From Arthrobacter sp. YN (GTDB lineage Bacteria > Actinomycetota > Actinomycetes > Actinomycetales > Micrococcaceae): a stretch of DNA of 64,000 nucleotides. The stretch is taken from the NCBI RefSeq assembly GCF_002224285.1, contig NZ_CP022436.1, positions 3,782,001 to 3,846,000 of the forward strand, read 5' to 3'. The position numbers were made by a program, and so were the translations under genes. Position 1 is the first letter of the stretch, and each line of letters begins with the position of its first letter. The notes under the pieces are model-generated. The model ran no database searches. It was not told the origin of the DNA and worked only from the letters and a program-made list of their open reading frames with translations. This document shows, in pieces, positions 48,917 through 57,459 of this stretch.

Positions 48917-50320
48917 CTAGATGACGTAACGTTCGTCTTCGTGGTCGCCCGGGTGGTCCTTGACCAAGCCGGCGGCAAGGGTGTTGCCGTCGATGGGGTC
49001 GATCACCAGGAAAGCGCCGGTGCGGCGGTGGTGCAGGTAGTTCTCCAACGGCAACGGAGCAGAGAGCCGAAGCTGTGCGTGTCCGATGTCGTTAAGTTCC
49101 AGGTTGGTCGCCGGCTCAACGTTGAACGTGGCGAGGTCCAGCTTGCCGGTGACGTTCCGGACCAGTGCCTGGACCGTGCGCGTACCGTGTTTCACCAGGA
49201 CCTTCTGGCCCTCACGCAACGGCTTCGGCGAGAGCCAAGCCAACGACGCATACAGGTCTGCAGTGCTTTCGCGGACCGTACCGGCAGCGGCGATGGTGTC
49301 GCCACGGGCGATGTCGATCTCGTCAGCCAGGCGAACAGCCACCGACTGCGGTGCTGCGGCCTCGTCCAACGACTGGCCGGCGAAGTCGATGCCGATCACC
49401 GTGGTGGTGCGCGGTTCGTGGCCCGGGCTGATGACACTCACTTCGTCGCCAACCTTGACCGACCCTTCGGTGATCTGGCCGGCGTAGGCACGGTAATCGC
49501 GATACGCCTCCACATCGAGCCCGGCAGCAACAGCATCCGGAGCCAAGGCACCCTGCGGACGGATCACCAGCTGGACAGGGAAGCGGAAGCTCTCCAGTTC
49601 GGCCTCGAGCTCGTCAGCGGCCGGGAGGGTTTCGAGGACCTCCAACAGAGCAGGACCGGTGTACCAAGGGGTGCGCTCGGAGCGGTCCACCACGTTATCG
49701 CCATCAAGGGCGGAAACGGGGACCACCAGCAAGTCAGCAACACCATCGGAACCCAGTCCGAGCTCGCGTGCAACCTTCTGCACATCGGTCTCGATGTCGC
49801 GGAACACCTGCTCGCTGAACTCCACCAGGTCAATCTTGTTCACGGCCACAATCACGTGGGCAACGCGCAACAACTGCAAAACGGACAGGTGCCGGCGGGT
49901 CTGCTCCAGCACACCCTTGCGGGCGTCAATCAGTACGACGACGGCATCCGCAGTGGACGCGCCGGTCACCGTGTTCTTGGTGTACTGAACGTGGCCGGGG
50001 CAGTCCGCCAGGATGAAGCTGCGGCGGTCCGTAGCGAAGTAGCGGTAGGCCACATCGATGGTGATGCCCTGCTCGCGCTCGGCACGCAGGCCGTCGGTCA
50101 GGAGGGCGAGGTCGATCCCGCCCTTCTCGCCGCCGAAACCGCGGTCCGCAGAGGTGCGGGCAACGGCGTCGAGCGTGTCAGCAAGAATCGCCTTGGAATC
50201 GTGAAGGAGGCGGCCCACCAGAGTGGACTTGCCGTCGTCCACCGAGCCGGCAGTAGCGAAACGGAACAATGTTGTGGGCAGGGCTGTTTCCAGCCCGGCA
50301 GCCAGTGTTTCGGTGCTCAT
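48917..50320 (-). CDS. cysN: Sulfate adenylyltransferase subunit 1 (GTPase)
   Basis: This 467-residue GTPase subunit activates sulfate with CysD to adenosine 5'-phosphosulfate. It has G1 loop ATAGSVDDGKSTLVGRLLHDS, the DCPGH G3 motif and NKID G4 motif, then two EF-Tu-like barrels. There is no CysC kinase fused at the C terminus. Its ATG follows the cysD stop with no gap, so the pair is coupled. Presence of an APS-type CysH downstream in the path fits direct APS reduction without PAPS. Confidence 0.95.
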   Translation of the reverse strand: MSTETLAAGLETALPTTLFRFATAGSVDDGKSTLVGRLLHDSKAILADTLDAVARTSADRGFGGEKGGIDLALLTDGLRAEREQGITIDVAYRYFATDRRSFILADCPGHVQYTKNTVTGASTADAVVVLIDARKGVLEQTRRHLSVLQLLRVAHVIVAVNKIDLVEFSEQVFRDIETDVQKVARELGLGSDGVADLLVVPVSALDGDNVVDRSERTPWYTGPALLEVLETLPAADELEAELESFRFPVQLVIRPQGALAPDAVAAGLDVEAYRDYRAYAGQITEGSVKVGDEVSVISPGHEPRTTTVIGIDFAGQSLDEAAAPQSVAVRLADEIDIARGDTIAAAGTVRESTADLYASLAWLSPKPLREGQKVLVKHGTRTVQALVRNVTGKLDLATFNVEPATNLELNDIGHAQLRLSAPLPLENYLHHRRTGAFLVIDPIDGNTLAAGLVKDHPGDHEDERYVI

Positions 50321-51283
50321 TTAGAAGTAGCCGTCCTTCTTGCGGTCTTCCATGGCTGCCTCGGAGATGCGGTCATCTGCTCGGGTGGCGCCACGTTCGG
50401 TCAGGGTGGAGGCAGCGACTTCAACAACGACGTCGGCCACGGTGCGGGCATCGGATTCCACAGCACCTGTGCAGGACATGTCCCCCACCGTGCGGTAGCG
50501 CACCAGTTTGGTGATGACTTCCTCGGTGGGCAGCGGCTGGGAGACTTCGCCCACCGCGCGCCACATTCCATCGCGGGCGAAAACTTCGCGCTCGTGGGCG
50601 TAGTACAGGCCGGGGAGCTCGATGTTCTCGCGCTCGATGTAGCGCCAGATGTCCAGCTCGGTCCAGTTGCTGATGGGGAACGCGCGGACGTGCTGGCCCA
50701 CCGTGTGGCGGCCGTTGTACAGGTTCCACAGCTCGGGGCGCTGGTTGCGCGGATCCCACTGGCCGAATTCGTCACGGAGGCTCAAGATGCGCTCCTTGGC
50801 GCGGGCCTTGTCCTCGTCACGGCGGCCGCCGCCGAACACGGCGTCGAACTTGTTGCGCTGGATGGCGTCCAAGAGCGGCACGGTCTGCAGCGGGTTGCGC
50901 GTGCCGTCGGCACGCTCAGCCAGTTCACCTCGGTCGATGAATTCCTGGACCGAGCCGACAACCAGCTTCAAGCCGAGGCGCTCAACAGTGCGGTCCCGGA
51001 AGTCGATGACCTCCGGGAAGTTGTGGCCTGTGTCCACGTGCAGGACCGGGAAGGGAACCTTGCCCGGCCAGAACGCCTTCGTGGCCAGGTGAAGCATGAC
51101 CACGGAGTCCTTGCCGCCGGAGAACAGCAGCGCAGGCTTCTCGAACTCGGCGACGACCTCACGGATGATGTGAATGGCTTCGGACTCAAGGGTGTCCAGC
51201 GACGAAAGACGAGTCGATTCCAGAGCCGAAGGGGCGGGGGCGGCATCTGCTGCGTAGGCGTCCGTTGTTGTTTGGGTGCTCAT
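50321..51283 (-). CDS. cysD: Sulfate adenylyltransferase subunit 2
   Basis: This 320-residue ATP-pyrophosphatase-fold subunit has the PP-loop LLFSGGKDSVVMLHLA (about 48-63) and the family blocks FGGGRRDEDKARAKERI and FPISNWTELDIWRYI. It forms APS from ATP and sulfate together with CysN. The start at 51283 overlaps the cysH stop as ATGA; the frame open to 51298 adds five residues without a better ribosome site. The C terminus ends KKDGYF, as usual for CysD. Confidence 0.95.
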   Translation of the reverse strand: MSTQTTTDAYAADAAPAPSALESTRLSSLDTLESEAIHIIREVVAEFEKPALLFSGGKDSVVMLHLATKAFWPGKVPFPVLHVDTGHNFPEVIDFRDRTVERLGLKLVVGSVQEFIDRGELAERADGTRNPLQTVPLLDAIQRNKFDAVFGGGRRDEDKARAKERILSLRDEFGQWDPRNQRPELWNLYNGRHTVGQHVRAFPISNWTELDIWRYIERENIELPGLYYAHEREVFARDGMWRAVGEVSQPLPTEEVITKLVRYRTVGDMSCTGAVESDARTVADVVVEVAASTLTERGATRADDRISEAAMEDRKKDGYF

Positions 51284-52032
51284 GTGTGTAGTCCGCATTC
51301 TGTCTTGTCGGAACCTGCCCAGCGGCCTGCGCGGGGGTCTTCACCCGGGGCCACTTTGCGGGTGCAGGGCTGGCAGCCGATGGACGGGTAGCCCTGGCTC
51401 AGGAGGGGGTTGACGGGAAGGATGTTGTCCTCGGAGTACTCGATCAGCTGATCGAAGGTCCAGTCGACCATCGGGTTCACCTTGACCAGGCCGAAGCCTT
51501 CATCCCAGGTGACCACCGGCGTGTTGGTACGTGTGGGTCCCTCGTCGCGGCGAACACCGGTGAACCACACCTCGTAGCCGGCCAGCGACCGGCGCAGGGG
51601 CTGGACCTTGCGCAGTGCGCAGCACTGGGCTGGGTCGCGGGCGAACAGATCCTTGCCCAGGAGGCGGTCCTGCTGCTCCACGGTGTTTTCCGGAAGGACG
51701 TCCACCACGTTGACGCGGAGATTCGCTGCGACTTCGTCGCGCGTCTCGTACGTTTCCTTGAAGTGGTAGCCGGTTTCCAGGAACAAGACGTCGACGCCGG
51801 GAAGCTGGTCCGCGACCAAAGCCGGCAGGACGGCGTCGGCCATGGAGCAGGCCACCGTCACCGTAGGCAGCTCGAAGTTGCGGGCCACCCAGGCGATGGC
51901 TTCGGTGGCGGAGGCGTTCCAGCCGAGCTCTACCGCACCGGCCTCGGCCAGGGCCTTGAGCTCCTCATGGGACCGCAGCGCCGGACGGGCTGCTGCGCTG
52001 GCGAGGTTGGTGATGGTGACGGGATCTGTCAT
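51280..52032 (-). CDS. cysH: APS reductase (phosphoadenylyl/adenylyl-sulfate reductase)
   Basis: This 250-residue enzyme reduces adenylyl sulfate to sulfite with thioredoxin. The Cys pairs QCCALRKVQPL and GCQPCTRKV supply the four iron-sulfur Cys of the APS-type enzyme; the catalytic Cys normally lies in a C-terminal ECGLH motif, and ECGLHT ends this protein. It lacks the features of the PAPS-only enzymes, which have no iron-sulfur Cys. Both ends overlap neighbours as ATGA, coupling it to the sulfite reductase and cysD genes. Confidence 0.94.
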   Translation of the reverse strand: MTDPVTITNLASAAARPALRSHEELKALAEAGAVELGWNASATEAIAWVARNFELPTVTVACSMADAVLPALVADQLPGVDVLFLETGYHFKETYETRDEVAANLRVNVVDVLPENTVEQQDRLLGKDLFARDPAQCCALRKVQPLRRSLAGYEVWFTGVRRDEGPTRTNTPVVTWDEGFGLVKVNPMVDWTFDQLIEYSEDNILPVNPLLSQGYPSIGCQPCTRKVAPGEDPRAGRWAGSDKTECGLHT

Positions 52033-53771
52033 TGGAGATCTCCTTCATCGGCGGAGTGTGCCCACTCAGCGAAGGTCTGGCCCTCGGCGCCAACGGCGAC
52101 GAACTTACGGACCACACGCTCCACGTAGTCGGGCAGGTCTTCCACAGTGACCTTGAGGCCGCGGACCGTACGTCCCAGACCGGCTTCCTCGCGCTCGTTG
52201 TTCGCCAGCCCGCCACCGAGGTGGACCTGGAAACCCGGGGTGGGGTCGCCGTCGGGCGTTGGCAGCATCATGCCCTTCAAGCCGATATCGGCCGTCTGGA
52301 TACGTGCGCAGGAGTTGGGGCAGCCGTTGATGTGGAGGGACAGTGCTGAAGGCAGTTGCTTGGACTCCACGAGGTCGGCCAGGCGGCGTTCCAGTTCAGC
52401 GATGGCCGTAGCAGCCGTGACCTTGGTTTCCACGATGGCCAGCTTGCAATACTCGATGCCCGTGCAGGCTATGGTGCCGCGGCGGAACACGGACGGACGG
52501 GCGGAGAGGCCCAAGGTGTCCAGTTCGGCGATGAGCGGCTCCACCTGCTCCTTGACCACATCCAGGATGACCAGCTTCTGGTGAGGAGTAGTACGCAAAC
52601 GGTAGCTGCCGTGCTTCTCCAGAGTGTCCGCCAGCGTGACAAGTGCCTCGCCGGAGGTGCGGCCCACAGTGGGGGTCACGCCGATGAAGAACTTGCCATC
52701 CTTCTGCTCGTGGACGCCAATGTGATCCCCGGGAGCCGTGGGCTTGGGAGCGGCAGGGCCGTCGGGAAGCTTGAAGCCGAGGTACTCGTCCTCCAGGATC
52801 TGGCGGAACTTGGCCGGACCCCAGTCGTTCATGAGGAACTTCAGACGGGCCTTGGTGCGCATGCGGCGGTAACCGTAGTCGCGGAAGATGCTGGTGACGC
52901 CCAGCCATACTTCAGCGGCGACGTCGGCCGAGACGAACACACCGAGGCGTTCGGCAAGGCGCGGGTTGGTGGAGAGGCCGCCACCAACCCAGAGGTCGTA
53001 GCCGACGCCAAGCTCAGGGTGGACGACGCCAACCAAAGCGAAGTCGTTGATCTCGTGCACCACGTCCTGCGACGGGTGGCCCGTGATGGCGGTCTTGTAC
53101 TTGCGCGGCAGGTTGGCCAGCTCGGGGTCGCCGATGAATCGTTCGGCGAGCTCGTGAATCAGCGGAGTGGGATCGATGATCTCGTCCTTGGCGATCCCGG
53201 CAACCGGGGAGCCAAGGATGACACGCGGAACGTCGCCGCAGGCTTCCGTGGTGGACAACCCGATGCCCTCGAGGCGGCGCCAGATCTCCGGCACGTCTTC
53301 GACACGGATCCAGTGCAGCTGAATGTTCTGGCGGTCCGTGAGGTCGGCCGAGCCGCGGGCGAAGTCCACGGAAATCTGTCCGATGACTCGCAGCTGCTCG
53401 GTGGTCAGTGCCCCACCGTCGATGCGCACGCGCAGCATGAAGTACTTGTCTTCGAGCTCGTGCGGTTCCAGCGTTGCGGTCTTGCCGCCGTCGATCCCGG
53501 GCTTGCGCTGGGTGTAGAGGCCCCACCACCGGAAGCGGCCGTGGAGGTCAGTACCGTCGATCGAATCGAAGCCCTCTTTGGAGTAGACAGACTCAATGCG
53601 CTCACGGACGTTCAGTCCGTTGTCTTCCTGCTTCCAGGTTTCGTTGGCATTCAGTGGCGCGGTGCCGTCAACCTTCCACTGGCCGTGGGGCTTGGCGGCA
53701 GGGCGGGTGCGCGCCGGGCGCGAGGGAACTGCGGTGTCCGAGGACGCACCGGCTACAGCTGTATCTGTCAT
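52029..53771 (-). CDS. Ferredoxin-dependent sulfite (nitrite) reductase
   Basis: This 580-residue siroheme and iron-sulfur enzyme reduces sulfite to sulfide with six electrons. Two ferredoxin-like halves are visible, with the conserved VDFARGSADLTDRQNIQLHWI block and RPSVFRRGTIACTGIEYCKLA. The cluster Cys are in ACTGIEYCKLA and NGCPNSCAR. Context with cysH, cysD and cysN indicates sulfite rather than nitrite as substrate. The start at 53771 gives the usual Ala/Pro-rich leader; a frame to 53807 is longer. The stop overlaps the cysH start as ATGA. Confidence 0.93.
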   Translation of the reverse strand: MTDTAVAGASSDTAVPSRPARTRPAAKPHGQWKVDGTAPLNANETWKQEDNGLNVRERIESVYSKEGFDSIDGTDLHGRFRWWGLYTQRKPGIDGGKTATLEPHELEDKYFMLRVRIDGGALTTEQLRVIGQISVDFARGSADLTDRQNIQLHWIRVEDVPEIWRRLEGIGLSTTEACGDVPRVILGSPVAGIAKDEIIDPTPLIHELAERFIGDPELANLPRKYKTAITGHPSQDVVHEINDFALVGVVHPELGVGYDLWVGGGLSTNPRLAERLGVFVSADVAAEVWLGVTSIFRDYGYRRMRTKARLKFLMNDWGPAKFRQILEDEYLGFKLPDGPAAPKPTAPGDHIGVHEQKDGKFFIGVTPTVGRTSGEALVTLADTLEKHGSYRLRTTPHQKLVILDVVKEQVEPLIAELDTLGLSARPSVFRRGTIACTGIEYCKLAIVETKVTAATAIAELERRLADLVESKQLPSALSLHINGCPNSCARIQTADIGLKGMMLPTPDGDPTPGFQVHLGGGLANNEREEAGLGRTVRGLKVTVEDLPDYVERVVRKFVAVGAEGQTFAEWAHSADEGDLQ

Positions 53772-53925
53772 ACATCGACTGTAGGTCTGGCCAGATTTCG
53801 CCAGCAAAGGTCCGGAAATGCTAAGTCACCTAGGGAAACATTTCGTCACGAACACGCCAGCGGCCTTGTCCGGAGGACGTGTTTTGTGCAGGTCGATTTG
53901 GGCCCCTTTTCCGCGTGAATAAAGG

Positions 53926-54648
53926 TTAGGAGAGCCTTTCCAACACTGCGTCGTACCGTTCCAGCGCGATCTCCGCGAGCACCTTGGACGGCAGCAACGG
54001 CGCCGCAACGACGTCCGCGCCGGCCTTCGCCAACTGGTCGTGGAAATAGCCTGTCGCCAGCAGGTACGAGGCAATGAAGACCCTGCCTGCTGGTCCGCTC
54101 GGTTCGGAGGCGAGTTCGGCCGCGAGTTCGGCACGCAAGGAGGCGACGCCGTCGGGCACTGTTGGCTGGGCGCTGGCACCATAGGCCACCCGTACCTTGT
54201 TCGGCAGCAGCTCGGCGAGCAGTCGCGCCTGCTCTTCCGAATCAACCGAGCCGTCCGGAAGGGACGATCCCGCGGCAGCCAGCAGGACGCCGTCGTGCTC
54301 CTGCAGCCCCGCCGCGCGCAAGTGTGTGGCCAACAACTCAGCGAGCCGCGGGTCCGGACCCAACGGCCGGGCGGCCACTACCTCAGGGCGGGTCTTGATG
54401 GCCTTGGGCACGTCCACCTTGATGTGGAAGCCGGTGGAAAGCAAAAGCGGTACGACGACGGCGGCAGTCCCCTTCGGCAGGCCCTCCACCACGCCGCCCA
54501 GCTCGGGCTCCTGGACGTCGACGTACGCCTCAACCACGCGCAAACCGGGACGGAGGGCTTCAATTTCCGCCATCACACGACGGATGGCAGCCTGCCCTTC
54601 GGCGTTCCGGGTTCCGTGGGCGCAAGCGATCAAAACGGGGCTGTTCAT
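53926..54648 (-). CDS. Sirohydrochlorin chelatase (CbiX/SirB-like)
   Basis: This 240-residue protein has two CbiX-type halves. The first begins VLIACAHGTRNAEGQAAI with the metal-site His, and PLLLSTGFHIKVDVP follows; the second half begins GVLLAAAGSSLPDGS. It inserts iron into sirohydrochlorin to make siroheme for the sulfite reductase encoded just downstream. The start at 54648 gives the family N terminus; the frame to 54711 runs into the divergent promoter region. Confidence 0.9.
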   Translation of the reverse strand: MNSPVLIACAHGTRNAEGQAAIRRVMAEIEALRPGLRVVEAYVDVQEPELGGVVEGLPKGTAAVVVPLLLSTGFHIKVDVPKAIKTRPEVVAARPLGPDPRLAELLATHLRAAGLQEHDGVLLAAAGSSLPDGSVDSEEQARLLAELLPNKVRVAYGASAQPTVPDGVASLRAELAAELASEPSGPAGRVFIASYLLATGYFHDQLAKAGADVVAAPLLPSKVLAEIALERYDAVLERLS

Positions 54649-54711
54649 GGGAGCTAGCGTAACGTTGAGCCAGCATCTATTGAGAGTCGTATCCAGAAAG
54701 AACCCGTCCAC

Positions 54712-55383
54712 TTGATTTCCATCGACATCGTCCTCCTTTGGCTTGACCTGGTTGGCGTGTTCTTCTTCGCGGTCTCGGGATCCCTGCTGGCCGCCCGCAA
54801 ACAGTTCGACATCGTTGGCTCTGTGCTCCTCGGCTCCATTGTTGCCCTTGGCGGCGGCGTGATCCGCGACATCGTCATCAACGCCGGTCCCCCGATTGCT
54901 TTCACAAATCCGGCCTACCTGGCTCCCCCGCTGCTCGCTGCGATGCTGGTTTACTTCCTGTTCTCCTCGGTCCAGCGCTTCACGTCCCTGTTAACACTGT
55001 TCGACGCCGGTGGGCTGGCCCTGTTCTGCATCACCGGAACGCTCAAGGCCCTGACTGCCGGGATGAACCCCGTGGCCGCGATCCTGCTCGGTGTCACCAC
55101 GGCTGTGGGCGGCGGCCTGCTGCGCGACATTACGGCGAACGAAATTCCTACGCTGTTTAATGCCCGCGATCTCTATGCGCTCCCGGCGTTTGTGGGGGCG
55201 GGCCTCACCACGCTCCTCTGGCATCTGGGTACCTTCACCGGGCTCACAGCGTGCGTTGTGGCAGCGGTCGTTTTCGCCTTCCGCGTGACGGCCTGGCGAC
55301 GCAGCTGGCACGTCCCGCTGGCCGTTCGTGGCTGGCACCGCCCCGGCGCCGGCCCAGGCGCAATTTCGGGTGCCCGGGATTAG
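54712..55383 (+). CDS. TRIC/UPF0126-type membrane protein
   Basis: This 223-residue protein has about seven membrane helices and the tandem family motif twice: GGGVIRDIVIN (about 44-54) and GGGLLRDITANEIP (about 128-141). These are typical of the UPF0126/YadS family, prokaryotic relatives of TRIC cation channels. Ion selectivity cannot be inferred. It begins at a TTG, 63 bases divergent from the sirohydrochlorin chelatase gene, and is followed 13 bases later by an acidic protein gene, so the two may be co-expressed. Confidence 0.86.
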   Translation: MISIDIVLLWLDLVGVFFFAVSGSLLAARKQFDIVGSVLLGSIVALGGGVIRDIVINAGPPIAFTNPAYLAPPLLAAMLVYFLFSSVQRFTSLLTLFDAGGLALFCITGTLKALTAGMNPVAAILLGVTTAVGGGLLRDITANEIPTLFNARDLYALPAFVGAGLTTLLWHLGTFTGLTACVVAAVVFAFRVTAWRRSWHVPLAVRGWHRPGAGPGAISGARD

Positions 55384-55396
55384 CTAGGATAAGAAC

Positions 55397-55822
55397 ATGA
55401 CTGACATGTTCCTCGAGAAGTTCCGCGCGCTGGTCCCAAAGTATCTCGAGGATGAATGGCAGGAAGAAGACGGCCTCACGCCCGACGAACTGGACGACGC
55501 CCTCTCCGATCACACCTTCACCATCCCGCTGGTCCTGCGCGAGTTCTACCTCGCAATCGGTGGCTGCGAAGACCTCATGGAGGCCTACCACTACTTCTGG
55601 GATCCCGAGGAACTCGAAGTGGACGACGAAGGCTTCCTCATGTTCCTTGAGGACGAGGAAGAGCAGTTCACCTGGGGCTTCCGCACCGCCGATCTCGGCA
55701 TCCCGGACCCCATCGTCTGGCGACGCAACAACGCCCGCGGCCAGTGGAAGAGCGAGGAAGGCACGTTCTCCGAGTTCGCGTTCGACATGTTCGAGTGGGC
55801 CTTCAACGACGACGAAGACTAA
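55397..55822 (+). CDS. Acidic SUKH (SMI1/KNR4)-like protein
   Basis: This 141-residue very acidic protein contains the SUKH-type segment IPLVLREFYLAIGGCEDLM (about 41-59) with the aromatic YHYFWDPEEL region and a WGFRTADLGIPDP strand turn. SUKH proteins include many toxin-immunity proteins, but small single-copy members of unknown housekeeping role are also common. No toxin gene is adjacent. It sits 13 bases after the TRIC-like gene and is closed by its own terminator. Family call is moderate. Confidence 0.65.
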   Translation: MTDMFLEKFRALVPKYLEDEWQEEDGLTPDELDDALSDHTFTIPLVLREFYLAIGGCEDLMEAYHYFWDPEELEVDDEGFLMFLEDEEEQFTWGFRTADLGIPDPIVWRRNNARGQWKSEEGTFSEFAFDMFEWAFNDDED

Positions 55823-55836
55823 TTCCCCATTTGCAG

Positions 55837-55878
55837 CAGCCCCTTTCCTGACTTCCTGGTCAGGAAAGGGGCTGTTTT
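55837..55878 (+). terminator. Rho-independent terminator
   Basis: Perfect 16-bp stem CAGCCCCTTTCCTGAC / GTCAGGAAAGGGGCTG (55837-55852, 55859-55874) is followed by TTTT. Confidence 0.9.
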
Positions 55879-55897
55879 CGTTGTGGCCCGTGTGCCT

Positions 55898-55983
55898 CCA
55901 CCACCCACTTTGATTTTGAAATGGCTCTGACACGCCGTCGAGGTGGTGTGTCGCTGGAAAGTTGCGGTCAAAGTGGGTGGTGG
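55898..55983. repeat. Palindrome family 3, copy 1
   Basis: Perfect 16-bp outer arms CCACCACCCACTTTGA (55898-55913) and TCAAAGTGGGTGGTGG (55968-55983) enclose an inner inverted repeat GACACGCC ... GGTGTGTC. The element ends 21 bases before the stop of the AbiEi/DUF559 gene. Confidence 0.85.
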
Positions 55984-56004
55984 CGGTACAACGGAGACGC
56001 GAAC

Positions 56005-56874
56005 TCACGACGGCGGAACCCACCCTGGTGCGTACCTCGCCGGCGCATAGCGGCCAACTTCCCTGTTGCGCAGGACTGCCTTGACCTCGGCAACCATCCT
56101 CTCCGGGTGATGAACGACGTCCGCGTAGTAATAGCGAAGGCTCAACAGCCCTCTGCGCATGGCTGCGTTGTTCCTGTATTGGTCCTTCTTGACCTGTTTC
56201 CCCTCAAGGTGTGTGCCGCCGTCGAGTTCAACAATCAGGCATTCGTTGACCAAGCAGTCCACTTCACCTACATCCGGGACGTCCGCGTGCATCTGGACCT
56301 TAAGTCCAGCCCTGGTGAAGTGGGTGTGCGCGAGCACTTCCAAGAGTGAGTCGGACCTGGGCAGAACCGCATCCAAGATTGCACGAACCTTGCCGTTCCG
56401 GTTTCCGGGGAGTTTCCGCCGCAGGAAACCGGTGGTCAGGAGCGCTTGGCTTACGGCGCTCTGCACCATGACCAAAGCCTCCAATTCAGGCAGGCATCGC
56501 ATAGCGTGCAGGAGGACGTCGCCAACACCTGCCACCGGAAGATAGGGATGCACAGGGTGCGTGCAGGCCCCGTGATGCACCACGCGCCGCCGCGCAAGGC
56601 CAGTGCTGCAGCTCAGATGGACTTCCTCTGCTCCCCCAAGAGTCCACAGACCATAAAACCGGGCTGCCGAGACGCAGGTGAGTAGGCCATCGGCGCGGAA
56701 CGCTGCAACAACGTCGGGATCCGCATCGGCCGAGGTATAAACACCTCGGTGTAGGCGAGCGACAGCCCCGTCATTGACAGCCTTCGCCAGTGCCCGCTTG
56801 GTAAAGCCGACCTTCCTAAGGGTTTCCGTTCTGGCTGCTCCGTGCCGGCTGCGGAGGAAATCATTGATATCCAT
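56005..56874 (-). CDS. AbiEi-type N-terminal domain plus DUF559/Vsr-like nuclease-fold protein
   Basis: This 289-residue protein begins with an AbiEi-like winged-helix part (FTKRALAKAVNDGAVARLHRGVY, about 24-46). It ends with a DUF559/Vsr-like segment (VDCLVNECLIVELDG then H-L-E-G-K-QVKKD, about 207-235) carrying the Asp, Glu-x-Asp-Gly, His and Gln-x-Lys-Lys pattern of that nuclease fold. Such proteins are often annotated as type IV antitoxins, but no AbiEii-type toxin gene adjoins it. The gene is alone and bracketed by palindrome family 3 copies. Whether the fold is catalytically active is unknown. Confidence 0.8.
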   Translation of the reverse strand: MDINDFLRSRHGAARTETLRKVGFTKRALAKAVNDGAVARLHRGVYTSADADPDVVAAFRADGLLTCVSAARFYGLWTLGGAEEVHLSCSTGLARRRVVHHGACTHPVHPYLPVAGVGDVLLHAMRCLPELEALVMVQSAVSQALLTTGFLRRKLPGNRNGKVRAILDAVLPRSDSLLEVLAHTHFTRAGLKVQMHADVPDVGEVDCLVNECLIVELDGGTHLEGKQVKKDQYRNNAAMRRGLLSLRYYYADVVHHPERMVAEVKAVLRNREVGRYAPARYAPGWVPPS

Positions 56875-56943
56875 TCAGCCATGCTGGGTTCGGGGAGCAT
56901 CCTGCGGTTGCCGGGAACTTCCGTATGTGGACAACTATGGGTA

Positions 56944-57036
56944 CCTCCACCACCTTGTTTGCCGGCCCGGAACCTTGCGACACACCCCATGTACGGCGAG
57001 TCCCCTCGTTCCGTGATTCAAAGTGGGTGATGGAGG
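56944..57036. repeat. Palindrome family 3, copy 2 (degenerate)
   Basis: Left CCTCCACCACCTTGTTT (from 56944) and right TCAAAGTGGGTGATGGAGG (57018-57036) pair imperfectly. The inside holds a GACACACC ... GGCGAGTC segment related to the inner parts of the other copies. It lies 70 bases upstream of the AbiEi/DUF559 start. Confidence 0.65.
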
Positions 57037-57177
57037 CTCGGCGCTTCGCTGTAAATCGCACGGCAGATAAGAAAAAACCGTTGACCCAGAAAGTTGCATA
57101 TGTGACAGGATTGTCATAAGCTTTTCACGGATCCACTAAATGCCTCCGGTGGGTCTGATGCGAACGGAGATTGTGGT

Positions 57178-57223
57178 CCCGGTTCGGTGCAGCGTATGAC
57201 TCGTAACGTTGCAACGAACCGGG
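57178..57223. other. Long hairpin of unknown role
   Basis: Arms CCCGGTTCGGTGCAGCGT (57178-57195) and its complement at 57206-57223 match at 16 of 18 positions around a 10-base loop. It is not followed by a gene on either side and is distinct from family 3. The rest of the 585-base gap between the AbiEi/DUF559 gene and the polyprenyl synthase gene holds only repeats. Confidence 0.6.
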
Positions 57224-57267
57224 GCCATTCCGTTTTTCCGGAAACTTCAAGTTTGGGCGCGCGCGGC

Positions 57268-57352
57268 CACCACCCACTTTGATTCCACCAGCAGCCCAAC
57301 ACGCCGCCACCACAGGCGAGTCATCACGCGCGAACACTCAAAGTAGGTGGTG
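57268..57352. repeat. Palindrome family 3, copy 3
   Basis: Outer arms CACCACCCACTTTGA (57268-57282) and TCAAAGTAGGTGGTG (57338-57352) differ at one position. Length and inner ACACGCCG...GGCGAGTC composition resemble copies 1 and 2. Confidence 0.8.
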
Positions 57353-57400
57353 ACGGTACCGGTTCCCCGACGGCGAAGGGCCTGCATCCGGAATCCAGAC

Positions 57401-57442
57401 AACAAAAAACAGGCGCCCGGCCTACAAAAGACCGGACGCCTG
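57401..57442 (-). terminator. Rho-independent terminator of the menaquinone operon
   Basis: On the minus strand CAGGCGTCCGGT and GGCCGGGCGCCTG pair (57410-57442), followed by TTTTTT. It lies 18 bases after the polyprenyl synthase stop. Confidence 0.9.
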
Positions 57443-57459
57443 CGAAGGCAAAGAAAAAC

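Noticed and set aside
48911..51391. 826-codon open frame on the + strand over the cys genes
   Set aside because: It is antisense to cysN and cysD, which have complete motifs. Long empty frames opposite high-GC genes are expected from codon bias, and this one has no recognisable domain.
56005..56874. Complete AbiE toxin-antitoxin pair
   Set aside because: Only the AbiEi-like protein is present. Neighbouring sequence on both sides is repeats and unrelated genes, with no nucleotidyltransferase-type AbiEii.
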